From Cyclobacteriaceae bacterium (lineage in GTDB: Bacteria; Bacteroidota; Bacteroidia; Cytophagales; Cyclobacteriaceae): a stretch of 64,000 nt of DNA. The translations under genes and the position numbers were made by a program. The first letter of the stretch is position 1, and the number at the start of each line of letters is the position of its first letter. The notes beneath the pieces are model-generated. The model had not been told where the DNA came from. It saw nothing but the letters and a program-made list of their open reading frames with translations, and ran no database searches. The stretch spans positions 20,099 through 84,098 of the forward strand of contig BPHC01000011.1 of assembly GCA_026003355.1 (NCBI GenBank), read 5' to 3'. Positions 35,203-43,572 of this stretch are shown here, piece by piece.

Positions 35203-35340
35203 ATGTTTCAACAATACATAGGTTCCGGTGCCAACTGGTTTATTTTAATCGTAGCCGTTATAATTGGCTTTGTCAACGCATTGATCTACATAGATTTTCA
35301 AAAGACAAAAAAGGAGCGCAATCAGGCCGAGAATCAGTAA
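35203..35340 (+). CDS. 45-residue single-helix membrane protein
   Basis: The frame starts MFQQYIGSGANWF, has one membrane helix (ILIVAVIIGFVNALIYI) and ends in a charged tail (DFQKTKKERNQAENQ). It has a well-placed promoter of its own just upstream, which supports expression. The stop overlaps the end of the convergent thioredoxin gene by 7 bases. No family was recognised. The topology is N-out or N-in single-pass; the basic tail suggests a cytosolic C-terminus. Confidence 0.6.
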   Translation: MFQQYIGSGANWFILIVAVIIGFVNALIYIDFQKTKKERNQAENQ

Positions 35341-35873
35341 GGCGACTGGTACGTTTTTAACCAGTCTTCCCATTTAATACCCTTTTTGTAGTGGTTTTCC
35401 CCAATGTATTGAACAATGGGGTGAAAGCTTTTGGCATCGCGGTACCCGGGCAGCGGCTGTATCATCCGGAATTCCTCATCCAGAAACACCACCGTTGGGT
35501 AGCTGAGCTGGTTGTTCAGCAGGGCGGCAGCCAGCTGGTGGGTACCTTTGTTTCCGTAAGGGATAAATTTAAATGTTGTGCCGTTAAACACCACATCTTC
35601 GCGCTGTTCGGCATTAAACTTAACAGGATAAAAGTGGGTATTCAGCAATCTGGCCACCTTCGGATCGCTGAAAGTATTTTTGTCCATCACCTTGCACCAC
35701 CCGCACCAGTCGGTGTAAACGTCAATAAAAATCTTGCGCTTCTCGGCTTTCGATTTTTCAACTGCCTGTTCAAAAGTAAGCCATTGCACCGCTGTGCTGT
35801 TTGGCACAGGATTTTGCGAAGTGAGTAAAAGAATGACTGCCGAACCGGTAAAAAAGCTTATGGCTAACTTCAT
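35334..35873 (-). CDS. Thioredoxin-fold protein with CGWC site, secreted
   Basis: 179 residues. A hydrophobic N-terminal signal (FFTGSAVILLLTSQN) precedes a thioredoxin_7-type domain: KIFIDVYTDWCGWCKVMDKNTF carries the CxxC, and SYPTVVFLDE the cis-Pro. Such proteins act as periplasmic disulfide reductases or isomerases. Nothing adjacent identifies a partner; the nearest upstream gene on the same strand starts beyond an 88-bp gap. Confidence 0.87.
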   Translation of the reverse strand: MKLAISFFTGSAVILLLTSQNPVPNSTAVQWLTFEQAVEKSKAEKRKIFIDVYTDWCGWCKVMDKNTFSDPKVARLLNTHFYPVKFNAEQREDVVFNGTTFKFIPYGNKGTHQLAAALLNNQLSYPTVVFLDEEFRMIQPLPGYRDAKSFHPIVQYIGENHYKKGIKWEDWLKTYQSPY

Positions 35874-35961
35874 AGTATTATGGAAACAAATTTACGGTAT
35901 TGTTTGGTTTCTGTTCATATTGATGAAAGATGGCCATAACGGGTAACCTGTATGCGGAAGA

Positions 35962-36538
35962 TTAAGCTGACAGGCGGTAGCTCATATCGTGCAGTACGGT
36001 TTCGAGGGCACGGTAAATGGCCTCATTAACCGGCATGCGCTCAACGCCGGTAAGCGGGTCAATGGCCTGCAACCGCATGTACCAGCTGCGAATAACCGGG
36101 GCCTCTGCATTGCCGCTCTCCACATCTTTTGCAACAGCAGGGTAACCCGGCTGGGCACGAAGCACCGAGCAGGTAACCAAATGATGAATGCCATATTTGT
36201 TGGGCCGGACAGCATATCCAAAAAGCCTGCATATCAACCCCCGGTAAGCATATCTGCCACAGTAACCCTTATTTCCTTGCGTTAGGTTAAGTATTGAGCA
36301 CGCGGAAAGTTTTTCGGTTTTCAATCTTTCATATAAAGCCTCTGCTTCGCCCTGCCGGTTACAGGTGCATGGCCAGTGGCAAAAACTCCAGAACGGTAGC
36401 TTCAATTTCGGGTTTAAGGCAGCATTTTACGCACCCGGCCGGACAACTCAGGTTAATGCGCTCCCTGAAGCGCATCATGGCTTCATCCAGTTCGGCAAAA
36501 AGCTGCTCTACTGCCTGCACTTTTTCCGGTAAAGTCAT
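35962..36538 (-). pseudogene. YkgJ-type cysteine cluster protein, interrupted by one frameshift
   Basis: The protein starts MTLPEKVQAVEQL at 36538 and carries a Cys cluster (CPAGCVKCC), then runs to a stop at 36359. The frame after that is shifted, and the continuation reads RQGEAEALYERL, CSILNLTQGNKGYCGRYAYRGLICRLFGY, ending at 35962. Removing one base near 36358-36362 gives LAMHLYRQGEAEAL as an unbroken junction. The joined protein, about 191 residues, matches the YkgJ family (a zinc- or iron-sulfur-type cysteine cluster) with Cys in both parts. An ORF reading further upstream is only read-through of the tRNA-Gly gene. It may be a sequence error. Confidence 0.75.
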
Positions 36539-36600
36539 GGTAAGTTGCTTACAATAGTCGGAATTACCCCTGCGCCCTGGCCCACGATTTTTGAAACCGG

Positions 36601-36673
36601 AGCGGGAAACGGGGCTCGAACCCGCGACCTTCGGCTTGGGAAGCCAACGCTCTGCCAACTGAGCTATTCCCGC
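36601..36673 (-). tRNA. tRNA-Gly (anticodon CCC)
   Basis: The minus strand folds as a cloverleaf: acceptor GCGGGAA pairs with TTCCCGC, D arm has GCTCAGTTGGCAGAGC, anticodon stem TTGGC/GCCGA encloses loop TTCCCAA with CCC at 34-36, and the T arm contains GGTTCGAGCC. The discriminator is U. CCA is not fully encoded (CCG follows). CCC is the less common glycine anticodon. Confidence 0.92.
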
Positions 36674-36763
36674 TTAAAACGGGCCTAATTTATCAACCAG
36701 ATAAATATGGCGGTACAACAAAATGAAAAAAACATTACCCTGTAAACCGTTTTGGCAAACGTT

Positions 36764-37352
36764 TTACGCGCTTTTTAGCCCGGCCTGGCGGTTGCGGTAA
36801 TCCTGCAATTCGCGCGAAAGCTTTATCTGGCGCTCAACGGCACTGTGCCGGTACCGGTCGAATTCCTGGTATAACTCATCGTACATGCTGCGGGCTTCGC
36901 GTGCGGCTTTAAGATGTAATCTTCCCGTTACCACCAGTGCAACTATTAACCGCCAGCAAACCTGCAATAATGCCCAGCGACAAGAGGCGGTAGAAAGATT
37001 TATTGAACTGAAAACCTAAAACAGAAATAGATTGAATTGTACCCTGTAGCTCTGCTTCGCGTTGCCGCGCTTTGGTTAATTGCAGGTTTAAATTTGCCAC
37101 CGAATCCCTAAGCCGCGTAATATCACTGCTCATCTGCCGGCGTACCGCTTCGCCAATCCGCAGGGAGTCGTTAACCGATTTCCATAGTCTTTCCACATCC
37201 AGCATGCGCACCATCCGGTAACCTTCAACCACCTCTACATGATCCTGAAGCCGTTGGTATTGATCGTTAAGTTTGGAATAAGACCCCGAAACCGGCTCCT
37301 GTGCCCGGACACATAAAGCCAGACAGATAAGGAAATAGAACAGTATTTTCAT
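36764..37352 (-). pseudogene. Coiled-coil membrane protein, interrupted by one frameshift
   Basis: The protein starts MKILFYFLICLALCVRAQEP at 37352, with a signal peptide, and continues as a helical, Leu/Gln/Arg-rich region. The frame ends at 36909 in a non-hydrophobic tail. The other frame from about 36967 reads a membrane segment (LIVALVVTG) and a second coiled coil (EARSMYDELYQEFDRYRHSAVER) to 36764. Dropping one G near 36950 gives GIIAGLLALIVALVVTGRLHL, a plausible single helix, so the two frames are one protein of about 195 residues. Function unknown. It lies next to another frameshifted gene, on the other side of tRNA-Gly. Confidence 0.65.
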
Positions 37353-37477
37353 AGGCAGCAGGTAAATCTTCTGCAATACTATTTTTAATACGTTACCAGC
37401 CAACCCACAACAGATAATGCGACAAAACTTACGCCAAAGAAAACGATAGGCAGGCCAAAGCGTACGGGCTATTGTCT

Positions 37478-37485
37478 TAATTTTG
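37478..37485 (+). promoter_or_regulatory. Candidate -7 box of the phosphoesterase gene
   Basis: TAATTTTG, an exact TAnnTTTG match, lies 32 bases before the start codon at 37517. A -33 TTG at the usual distance was not found. Confidence 0.4.
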
Positions 37486-37516
37486 TGCCGATCTTCGGAA
37501 GTCTTAACTCACCGGT

Positions 37517-38023
37517 TTGAAAATAGGCATCTTGTCCGACACGCACGGATACCTTGATGAACGGGTATTTGAGTACTTTGCCGGCTGCGATGAAGTGTGG
37601 CATGCCGGAGACATTGGCCACATTGGAATTATTGAACGATTGCAAAACTTCAAGCCCCTGATAGCCGTTTATGGCAATGCCGATGATCGAAACGTACGCC
37701 TGTGCGTTCCGGAGCACCAGTGGATAGAACGTCATGGTCTGCTGATATGGATTACCCACATTGGCGGATCACCACCCCGGTACAACCCTTCTGTTATAAA
37801 AGTTTTGCAGCAACGCCAACCGCAGATATTTGTGTGCGGGCACTCGCACATCCTGAAGATTGCCCGCGACAGCCGATATAATAACATGTTGTTTATCAAT
37901 CCCGGTGCGGCCGGGCAGCAGGGCTTTCACACCCACCGCACGCTGGTGCGCCTGGAACTGGCCAGCGGAAAAGTTGCCGGTGCAGAAGTAATCGAGTTGG
38001 GCAGACGTGGTGCGCTACCTTAA
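37517..38023 (+). CDS. Metallophosphoesterase, YfcE/MJ0936 type
   Basis: 168 residues. All metal-binding motifs of the small calcineurin-like phosphodiesterases are present in order: SDTHG (7-11), AGDIG, GNADD, THIGG and CGHSH. It likely hydrolyses phosphodiesters in the cytosol with bound Mn2+ or similar; the natural substrate is not predictable. The stop is 1 bp before the stop of convergent dnaN, and no terminator is visible between them. Confidence 0.9.
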   Translation: MKIGILSDTHGYLDERVFEYFAGCDEVWHAGDIGHIGIIERLQNFKPLIAVYGNADDRNVRLCVPEHQWIERHGLLIWITHIGGSPPRYNPSVIKVLQQRQPQIFVCGHSHILKIARDSRYNNMLFINPGAAGQQGFHTHRTLVRLELASGKVAGAEVIELGRRGALP

Positions 38024-38024
38024 A

Positions 38025-39149
38025 TTACACGTACTGGTTCAGCATAACCGGCATCACCAGCATGAGAATGTCTTCCTGTTTATCCTGCTGCTCGGGCAGG
38101 ATAATGCCCGCGCGGTTTGGTGCCGACAGGCTGAAGGTTACCCTGTCGCTGTCCAGATTAGACAGCATCTCCAGCAAAAAGCGCGCATTAAATCCTATTT
38201 CTATATCCTCGCCATCGTGTTCACACGACAGCCTTTCGTTAGCCTCGTTGGAGTACTCCAGGTCTTCGGCCGAAATCTGCAGCTCGCTTCCGGTAATTTT
38301 CAGCCTAACCTGGTGCGTGGTTTTGTTGGCATATATGGAAATACGCTTTAAGGCACCCACCAGAGCCGGCCGGTCAATGGTCATTTTAATATTATTCTGG
38401 GTAGGTATTACGTTCTCATATTCCGGGAACCGTTCGTCAATAAGGCGGCAGATAAGCCGGATATTTTCAAACCTGAAAAAGGCGTTGGCCATGTTAAAGT
38501 CGAGGGTTACCACGGTATTTTGCGAAGGCAATGTAGCCTTTAGCAAATTGAGCGCCTTGCGTGGAATGATGATGGCATTTCCGTTATCGGACTTCACATC
38601 GTTTCTGCGGTACCGTACCAGGCGGTGGCCATCGGTAGAAACAAATGTGGCGTTCTTCTCATTCAGGTTAACATAAACGCCGGTCATGGCTGGCCGCAGC
38701 TCATCATTGCTTGTTGCGAAAATGGTGTTATTGATTGCGCGGGCAAGAACTTCTGATGCGATTTCGGCAGAAAAGTCATTCCGCACTTCGGGTACTTTGG
38801 GAAAGTCGGTGGCATTTTCTCCGGCCAGCTTGTACCGGCCGTTATCCGAAATAATTTCCACACTAAAGGTAGCGTCGTCAATTGAAATGGTTATGGGTTG
38901 CTCAGGCAGGTTTTTGAGTGTTTCCAGCAGAATGCGCGCCGGAACAGCTATGCTGCCCCGCTCCTTCGATTCTACCTGAAGTTCCGTGATCATGGAAGTT
39001 TGCAGGTCAGATGCAGTAACCGTTAGCCTTCCTTTTTCCAGTTCGAACAGAAAATTCTCCAGAATGGGTACAACCGGATTGGTGGTGATAACTCCATTTA
39101 TATGCGTAAGCTGGCGCAGCAGGTAGGCCGAGTTGACGATAAACTTCAT
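38025..39149 (-). CDS. dnaN: DNA polymerase III beta subunit (sliding clamp)
   Basis: 374 residues, three similar domains as in all bacterial clamps. Typical elements are MKFIVNSAYLLRQL, NNTIFATSNDELRPAMTGVYVNL, FVSTDGHRLVRYR and the C-terminal MVMPVML. It encircles DNA and tethers polymerase III. It is not next to dnaA or recF here. A TAACTTTA box (39178-39185, minus strand), close to TAnnTTTG, lies about 30 bp before the start. Confidence 0.97.
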   Translation of the reverse strand: MKFIVNSAYLLRQLTHINGVITTNPVVPILENFLFELEKGRLTVTASDLQTSMITELQVESKERGSIAVPARILLETLKNLPEQPITISIDDATFSVEIISDNGRYKLAGENATDFPKVPEVRNDFSAEIASEVLARAINNTIFATSNDELRPAMTGVYVNLNEKNATFVSTDGHRLVRYRRNDVKSDNGNAIIIPRKALNLLKATLPSQNTVVTLDFNMANAFFRFENIRLICRLIDERFPEYENVIPTQNNIKMTIDRPALVGALKRISIYANKTTHQVRLKITGSELQISAEDLEYSNEANERLSCEHDGEDIEIGFNARFLLEMLSNLDSDRVTFSLSAPNRAGIILPEQQDKQEDILMLVMPVMLNQYV

Positions 39150-39217
39150 GAAGATTAGTGGTTTTGGTTGCAGGGGGTAAAGTTAGAAATAAAAAGCATT
39201 TCAGGAAAAGAAGCATA

Positions 39218-40132
39218 TTAATGCTCCCCCTGGCGGAACCACGATCTTCGGCGGGTTAGCAGGGTTGTTTTATTGCCGCTGAACCATGCCGCCGGCAGGT
39301 AGCCGGTAATACCCAAAAGGCGGTTACCGGCAGGGAACAATTGAATCGACAGATCCTGCCCTGAAACGGTGGTAATCTTAATTATACCTGCACATTCGGC
39401 CGATGCAAGGGTATCGGGCAGAGAGCGCGAGGGCAAAAAGCCATCGGCTTCCAGCAGGCTTATTTCATCGAGATACGTGTTAAGCCGGGCCGTGTCGGTG
39501 GGCATACCTTTTACGGAAAAAAACCGGCCATTGAATGCAACCGTAAAGGAATCGGCCGGATGGCCGGGGAATATAGCCGCAAGCGACCGGAAGTTGCGCC
39601 AGTTGAAATTAAAGATGCGACGGTTAACCCATTCTGTTTCCGGCAACATAAAAATTCCGGCTACAAACACGCGGTATCCGGGTATGGTAACCTCCACCAC
39701 TTCGCCAGCATGCCGCTGCACAAAGGTTTTCATCGGACTTTCGTTTCCGGTAATGCGAAATGCAAAGGGTTTACCGGTGCCGCCGTAAACTTCTACCCGC
39801 ACGCCGGCCTGCTCCAGAATCCGCGCAAGGGAATCGGCCTGATTTTGTGCGGCTGGTCTGCGTACCACGCTTTGCTGCATCGCAGCCAGCAGCAAGGTTA
39901 TGCGTTCCTCATCGGCCGGCATGCCGTTTACGGTCCACCCTGCTGCACTGCGCATAAGTTTTACCGTATCGTGCACCTGATAAAGCAAAATGCTGTCGGG
40001 TATTTGTGTAAACGAAAACAGCGGCCCTGGTTTTGCTCCACCGGTCTGTCTGAATACCGCGTACAACACCGTTGCTGTTATAAGCAGGGCTAATGTGCCG
40101 AGCGACAGGTGTATTTGCTTTGCGTAAGTCAT
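39218..40132 (-). CDS. DUF4340-like protein downstream of gldG
   Basis: 304 residues with one N-terminal membrane helix (LSLGTLALLITATVLYAVF). The soluble part has the DUF4340 pattern: LLYQVHDTVKLMRSAAGWTVNG near the start, VTIPGYRVFVAGIF, ETEWVNRRIFNFNWRNFRSL. Proteins of this type often sit beside GldG-like ABC components, as here (6 bp after gldG). It is predicted as a periplasmic component anchored in the inner membrane. The precise role in gliding is not known. Confidence 0.75.
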   Translation of the reverse strand: MTYAKQIHLSLGTLALLITATVLYAVFRQTGGAKPGPLFSFTQIPDSILLYQVHDTVKLMRSAAGWTVNGMPADEERITLLLAAMQQSVVRRPAAQNQADSLARILEQAGVRVEVYGGTGKPFAFRITGNESPMKTFVQRHAGEVVEVTIPGYRVFVAGIFMLPETEWVNRRIFNFNWRNFRSLAAIFPGHPADSFTVAFNGRFFSVKGMPTDTARLNTYLDEISLLEADGFLPSRSLPDTLASAECAGIIKITTVSGQDLSIQLFPAGNRLLGITGYLPAAWFSGNKTTLLTRRRSWFRQGEH

Positions 40133-40138
40133 GATTGT

Positions 40139-41818
40139 TCAGGAGCTGTATAGTTTTCTGCGCCAGCGGTTGTATGCCAAACCAACAACAGCAATGAGTA
40201 CAACCGGAAGCAGAAGATTTGCCATCTGAATTTTCCATTTGTTTTTTTGGGCCGCCTGGCGGTCGAGCGGCCTGATTTTTATCACCCTGTTTTTGGTTTT
40301 GATCAGCCCGTTTTCATCGGTAAGCCAGGCCATGGCGTTTAACAGCAGTTCTTCGTTGGCAAAAGTGTATTGCGTGTAGGGGTCGTAGCCCAACTGCATG
40401 GGGTTTCCGGTGCGGGGGTTTATCTCGTTCAGGGCCAGGTCGCCATCGCCAATTACCAGCACTTTTGCCGGCTTGCTTTCTTTACGGAAGCCGATGGTAT
40501 CGGTTCCTTCGGGCAGAAACCGGTTTTTGTATAACGATGTAAAGGTGCCCTCAAGCAGCCATGCTACGGGAACCGGGCCATTGCCAAACGCCATTCGGCT
40601 GGTTTTGCTGATGTCGGCAACGGTTACCCGAACCGGAGCACCCAGTTTACGCGAATAAGCCGATGTAAACAGCAGGGGGGTTTTGGTAACACCCCGTGCC
40701 TTTACGGTGTCTATGCTGCTTGCAAAGCGCAGCACCACGGCATCAAGATTCCGGGTTATGGGGTGGCTGGCCATTTGGCCAATCAGCGGAAAGAACGGCC
40801 ATTCCATAAGCTGCATGTCGGGCCTCGATCCGGAGGTGCCGGTTATTACCGGGTAGAGGGCGGCTACCTGGTCCTGAACAAGGTCGTTGTTAATACGCAC
40901 CCCGTAGCGGAACAACAAATCATCGAGGTTTACCTCATAGGGAAACGCAAAGTAATTCTCCTTCGAAGCGCTGTCGATGGAGGCATCCAGTTTATCCATC
41001 ATAATCAGCAACCGTCCGCCATGCATCACATATTGGTCCAGTTTAAATTTATCGGCCTCGGTAAACGGCTCTGTGGGTTTAATAAGCAGCAAGGCATCGT
41101 ATCCGGATAAGGAAATTTTGCGCTTCAGGTTTACCTTGTAAACATCATACAGTTCCAGAAGGGCGTTGTTCAGGCTGGCCCACCGCGTGCTGTCGGGCTG
41201 GCCGTGGCCCAGCAGAATGCCAATGCGTTTACGGTCGGTGTTAACGAGTTTGTAGATGGCGTTGGCTAACTCGTACTCCAGGCTTTCTATGGACTGGTTT
41301 ATTTTTTCATCGCGGCTGCCCGATGCGCTGCCTTTCAGAAAATTAACCGGTACTTCGCGGCCCCCATAAGCCACCAGAGCAGCCGGAAAAACCAGTTTTT
41401 CAGATGCGGCATTGCTGGTGCGTTCTACCACACGTGTGGGTACTATGCCTTTTTCCATCAGACTTCCGATGTATTCATTGCGGGCTTTTTCACCAGTTGC
41501 GGCCAGGGGGTCGGTAAGGCTGTACTGTACGCGGTTGCGCGAATACACCCTGAATTCTTCCAGTAGTTCAATAACCGCTTTGCGCATTCTGCGAAACGGG
41601 GCGTTTAGCTCGCCCTCCAGATAAACTTCCACATACACGTTGTCGTCAATCGACTCCAGCAGCCTTCGTACAGGTTCCTTTACCGTAAATTTTTTTTCTT
41701 CCGTAAGGTCAATCCTGAAAAAATAGTCGGCCGAAACCAGGTTGAGCAGCACGGTAAGCACCAGGCCATTGGCCAGGATAAGGAGGTCGTATGTTTTTTT
41801 ACCGTACTTCATTACCAT
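40139..41818 (-). CDS. gldG: Gliding motility-associated ABC transporter component GldG
   Basis: 559 residues. An N-terminal membrane helix (LILANGLVLTVLLNLVSADYFFRID) is followed by the GldG/ABC_transp_aux region with LTEEKKFTVKEPVRRLLESIDDNVYVEVYL, LEYELANAIYKLVNTDRKRIGILLGHGQ and LVIGDGDLALNEI, and a C-terminal helix (LLLPVVLIAVVGLAYN). With GldA and GldF it makes up the ABC transporter required for gliding in flavobacteria. The start is ATG at 41818 or, two codons later, at 41812; the first overlaps the gldF stop. Confidence 0.9.
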   Translation of the reverse strand: MVMKYGKKTYDLLILANGLVLTVLLNLVSADYFFRIDLTEEKKFTVKEPVRRLLESIDDNVYVEVYLEGELNAPFRRMRKAVIELLEEFRVYSRNRVQYSLTDPLAATGEKARNEYIGSLMEKGIVPTRVVERTSNAASEKLVFPAALVAYGGREVPVNFLKGSASGSRDEKINQSIESLEYELANAIYKLVNTDRKRIGILLGHGQPDSTRWASLNNALLELYDVYKVNLKRKISLSGYDALLLIKPTEPFTEADKFKLDQYVMHGGRLLIMMDKLDASIDSASKENYFAFPYEVNLDDLLFRYGVRINNDLVQDQVAALYPVITGTSGSRPDMQLMEWPFFPLIGQMASHPITRNLDAVVLRFASSIDTVKARGVTKTPLLFTSAYSRKLGAPVRVTVADISKTSRMAFGNGPVPVAWLLEGTFTSLYKNRFLPEGTDTIGFRKESKPAKVLVIGDGDLALNEINPRTGNPMQLGYDPYTQYTFANEELLLNAMAWLTDENGLIKTKNRVIKIRPLDRQAAQKNKWKIQMANLLLPVVLIAVVGLAYNRWRRKLYSS

Positions 41819-42540
41819 AATCTGGACGAGAGAATGGTTTTGGCTGCAAGCAGAAACAGTGCTGTAAGGGTAAGCATGTACACCACATCGCGGCTGTCAA
41901 TCACTCCGCGGCCCATGGCCTCATAATGATACAGCAGGCCGAGCTGTTTAATGAGCAAGCCTGTGGCCGACCAGCCCGGTAGTGCCGAGAGCGATTCGAA
42001 ACCGGCAAAAAGGAAAAAACAAAAAAAAGCCGCGAGTACAAAGGCTACAATCTGGCTGGTGCTTACCAGCGAGGCCAGCACTCCGGCTGCACAGAAGACC
42101 ATGGCCAGCATAAGTAACCCGATGTACGAGCCGGCAACACCGGGTGTATCGATATTGCCGGGCGGATTACCCAGCATGTACAGGGTAACATAGTACAGCA
42201 GGGTGGGCAGCAAGGCCAGCACCACCAGCAGCCAGGAAGCCAGAAACTTGGCCAGCACAATGCGGGCATCGGTAAGCGGGCGGGTAAGCAGCAACTGCAG
42301 CGTTCCCGACTTTTTTTCTTCGGCAAAGCTGCGCATGGTAATGCCGGGAATGAGGAAAATGAACAGGTAAGGCACAAACGAAAACAGCGTATCCATGTCG
42401 GCAAAGCCATATTCCAATACAGATGTTTCCGGAAAAACCCACATAAGCAACCCGGCCATGGTAAGAAATATGCCCATTACCAGGTAGGCCATCAGGCTGT
42501 TGAAGAATGACAAAAACTCCTTATGCAGAAGCGCCCACAT
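41812..42540 (-). CDS. gldF: Gliding motility ABC transporter permease GldF
   Basis: 242 residues with six membrane segments in the ABC-2 permease arrangement. Visible pieces are FNSLMAYLVMGIFLTMAG, FLIPGITMRSFAEEKKSGTLQLLLTRPLTDARIVLAKF, and FVLAAFFCFFLFAGFE. GldF forms the membrane channel of the GldA-GldF-GldG transporter. Its start overlaps the gldA stop by 20 bases and its stop overlaps the gldG start, so the genes are translated together. Confidence 0.92.
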   Translation of the reverse strand: MWALLHKEFLSFFNSLMAYLVMGIFLTMAGLLMWVFPETSVLEYGFADMDTLFSFVPYLFIFLIPGITMRSFAEEKKSGTLQLLLTRPLTDARIVLAKFLASWLLVVLALLPTLLYYVTLYMLGNPPGNIDTPGVAGSYIGLLMLAMVFCAAGVLASLVSTSQIVAFVLAAFFCFFLFAGFESLSALPGWSATGLLIKQLGLLYHYEAMGRGVIDSRDVVYMLTLTALFLLAAKTILSSRLW

Positions 42541-43462
42541 GTGTTTTGTTGTTTTGGGTTAAGTTTCTGAACAGTTCTTCGAGGGTATTTTCCTGTTGGC
42601 GCATTTCGAGCAACGTTAGCCGGGCTTCGGCGGCAAACTTAAACACCTCCGGGCGCACATCAACGCCCGGTTGCACCTGCAGCTGATAAGTGCCTCCGTC
42701 CAGAGCCACCACCTGCTTCACGCCCGGCAGCGCACTGAGGCGCTGCACATCGGCAGGTTCATTGAATAACACGTGCAGCACCGTGTAGCCGCCAAACTGA
42801 GCCTTCAGGTCTTTAAGGGTTCCATCGGCTACCAGCCTGCCGCGGTTTATTACCAGCACGCGGTTGCACAAAGCTTCGGCTTCCTGAAGAATGTGCGTTG
42901 AAAATAAAACGGTTTTATCGCGGCTTACTTCGCGTATCAGATTACGGATTTCAATGATCTGATTGGGGTCAAGGCCGGTGGTGGGCTCATCGAGTATAAG
43001 TACCTGAGGGTTGTGCAGCAAGGCCTGCGCCAGTCCCACCCGCTGGCGGTAGCCTTTGGAAAGCGCCTCGATTTTTTTGTTTTGCTCGCGCTCCAGTCCG
43101 CACCGTTCTATCATCCCGCCAACGGCATGGCGCAACGCTTTGCCGTGCATGCCGTACAGCCGTCCGGTAAACTGCAGGTATTCGCGCACATACAGGTCGG
43201 CATACTGCGGATTGTCTTCGGGCAGATAGCCCACCAGCTTTTTTACCTGCACGGGGTGTTCGGCCACGTCAAGCGAATTAACAAATGCCCTGCCCGAAGT
43301 TGCCGAAATGATGCCCGTGAGAATTTTCATGGTGGTGGATTTGCCCGCACCGTTCGGACCCAGAAAACCGGCAATCTCTCCGCGCCCAACCGAAAAGGTA
43401 AGGTCGAACACGGCCTTTTGTGAACCATAAACCTTGGTGAGATGCTGTACCGATAACGACAT
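42521..43462 (-). CDS. gldA: Gliding motility ABC transporter ATP-binding protein GldA
   Basis: 313 residues. Walker A GPNGAGKS, signature LSKGYRQRVGLAQALL, Walker B VLILDEPTTGLDP and the switch LFSTHIL are intact, followed by a C-terminal regulatory region. It is the ATPase of the gliding transporter. The start lies 9 bases after an exact TAnnTTTG box (43471-43478), so it likely opens the gldA-gldF-gldG-DUF4340 operon. Confidence 0.9.
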   Translation of the reverse strand: MSLSVQHLTKVYGSQKAVFDLTFSVGRGEIAGFLGPNGAGKSTTMKILTGIISATSGRAFVNSLDVAEHPVQVKKLVGYLPEDNPQYADLYVREYLQFTGRLYGMHGKALRHAVGGMIERCGLEREQNKKIEALSKGYRQRVGLAQALLHNPQVLILDEPTTGLDPNQIIEIRNLIREVSRDKTVLFSTHILQEAEALCNRVLVINRGRLVADGTLKDLKAQFGGYTVLHVLFNEPADVQRLSALPGVKQVVALDGGTYQLQVQPGVDVRPEVFKFAAEARLTLLEMRQQENTLEELFRNLTQNNKTHVGASA

Positions 43463-43470
43463 GGGGCGCG

Positions 43471-43478
43471 CAAAACTA
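43471..43478 (-). promoter_or_regulatory. Candidate -7 box of the gldA operon
   Basis: On the minus strand this reads TAGTTTTG, an exact match to TAnnTTTG, 9 bases before the gldA ATG. The leader would be very short. Confidence 0.4.
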
Positions 43479-43572
43479 TAAAATGAGCTTCAAATCATCA
43501 GCACCTGGGTTACAACCATCCGGCCAACTTTTATTTATTGGGGTTTTTTAACTTTACCCCATTGAAAGTTTT

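Noticed and set aside
36539..36658. N-terminal extension of the YkgJ-type frame
   Set aside because: The extra residues are a read-through of the tRNA-Gly gene; the ATG at 36538 fits the family start.
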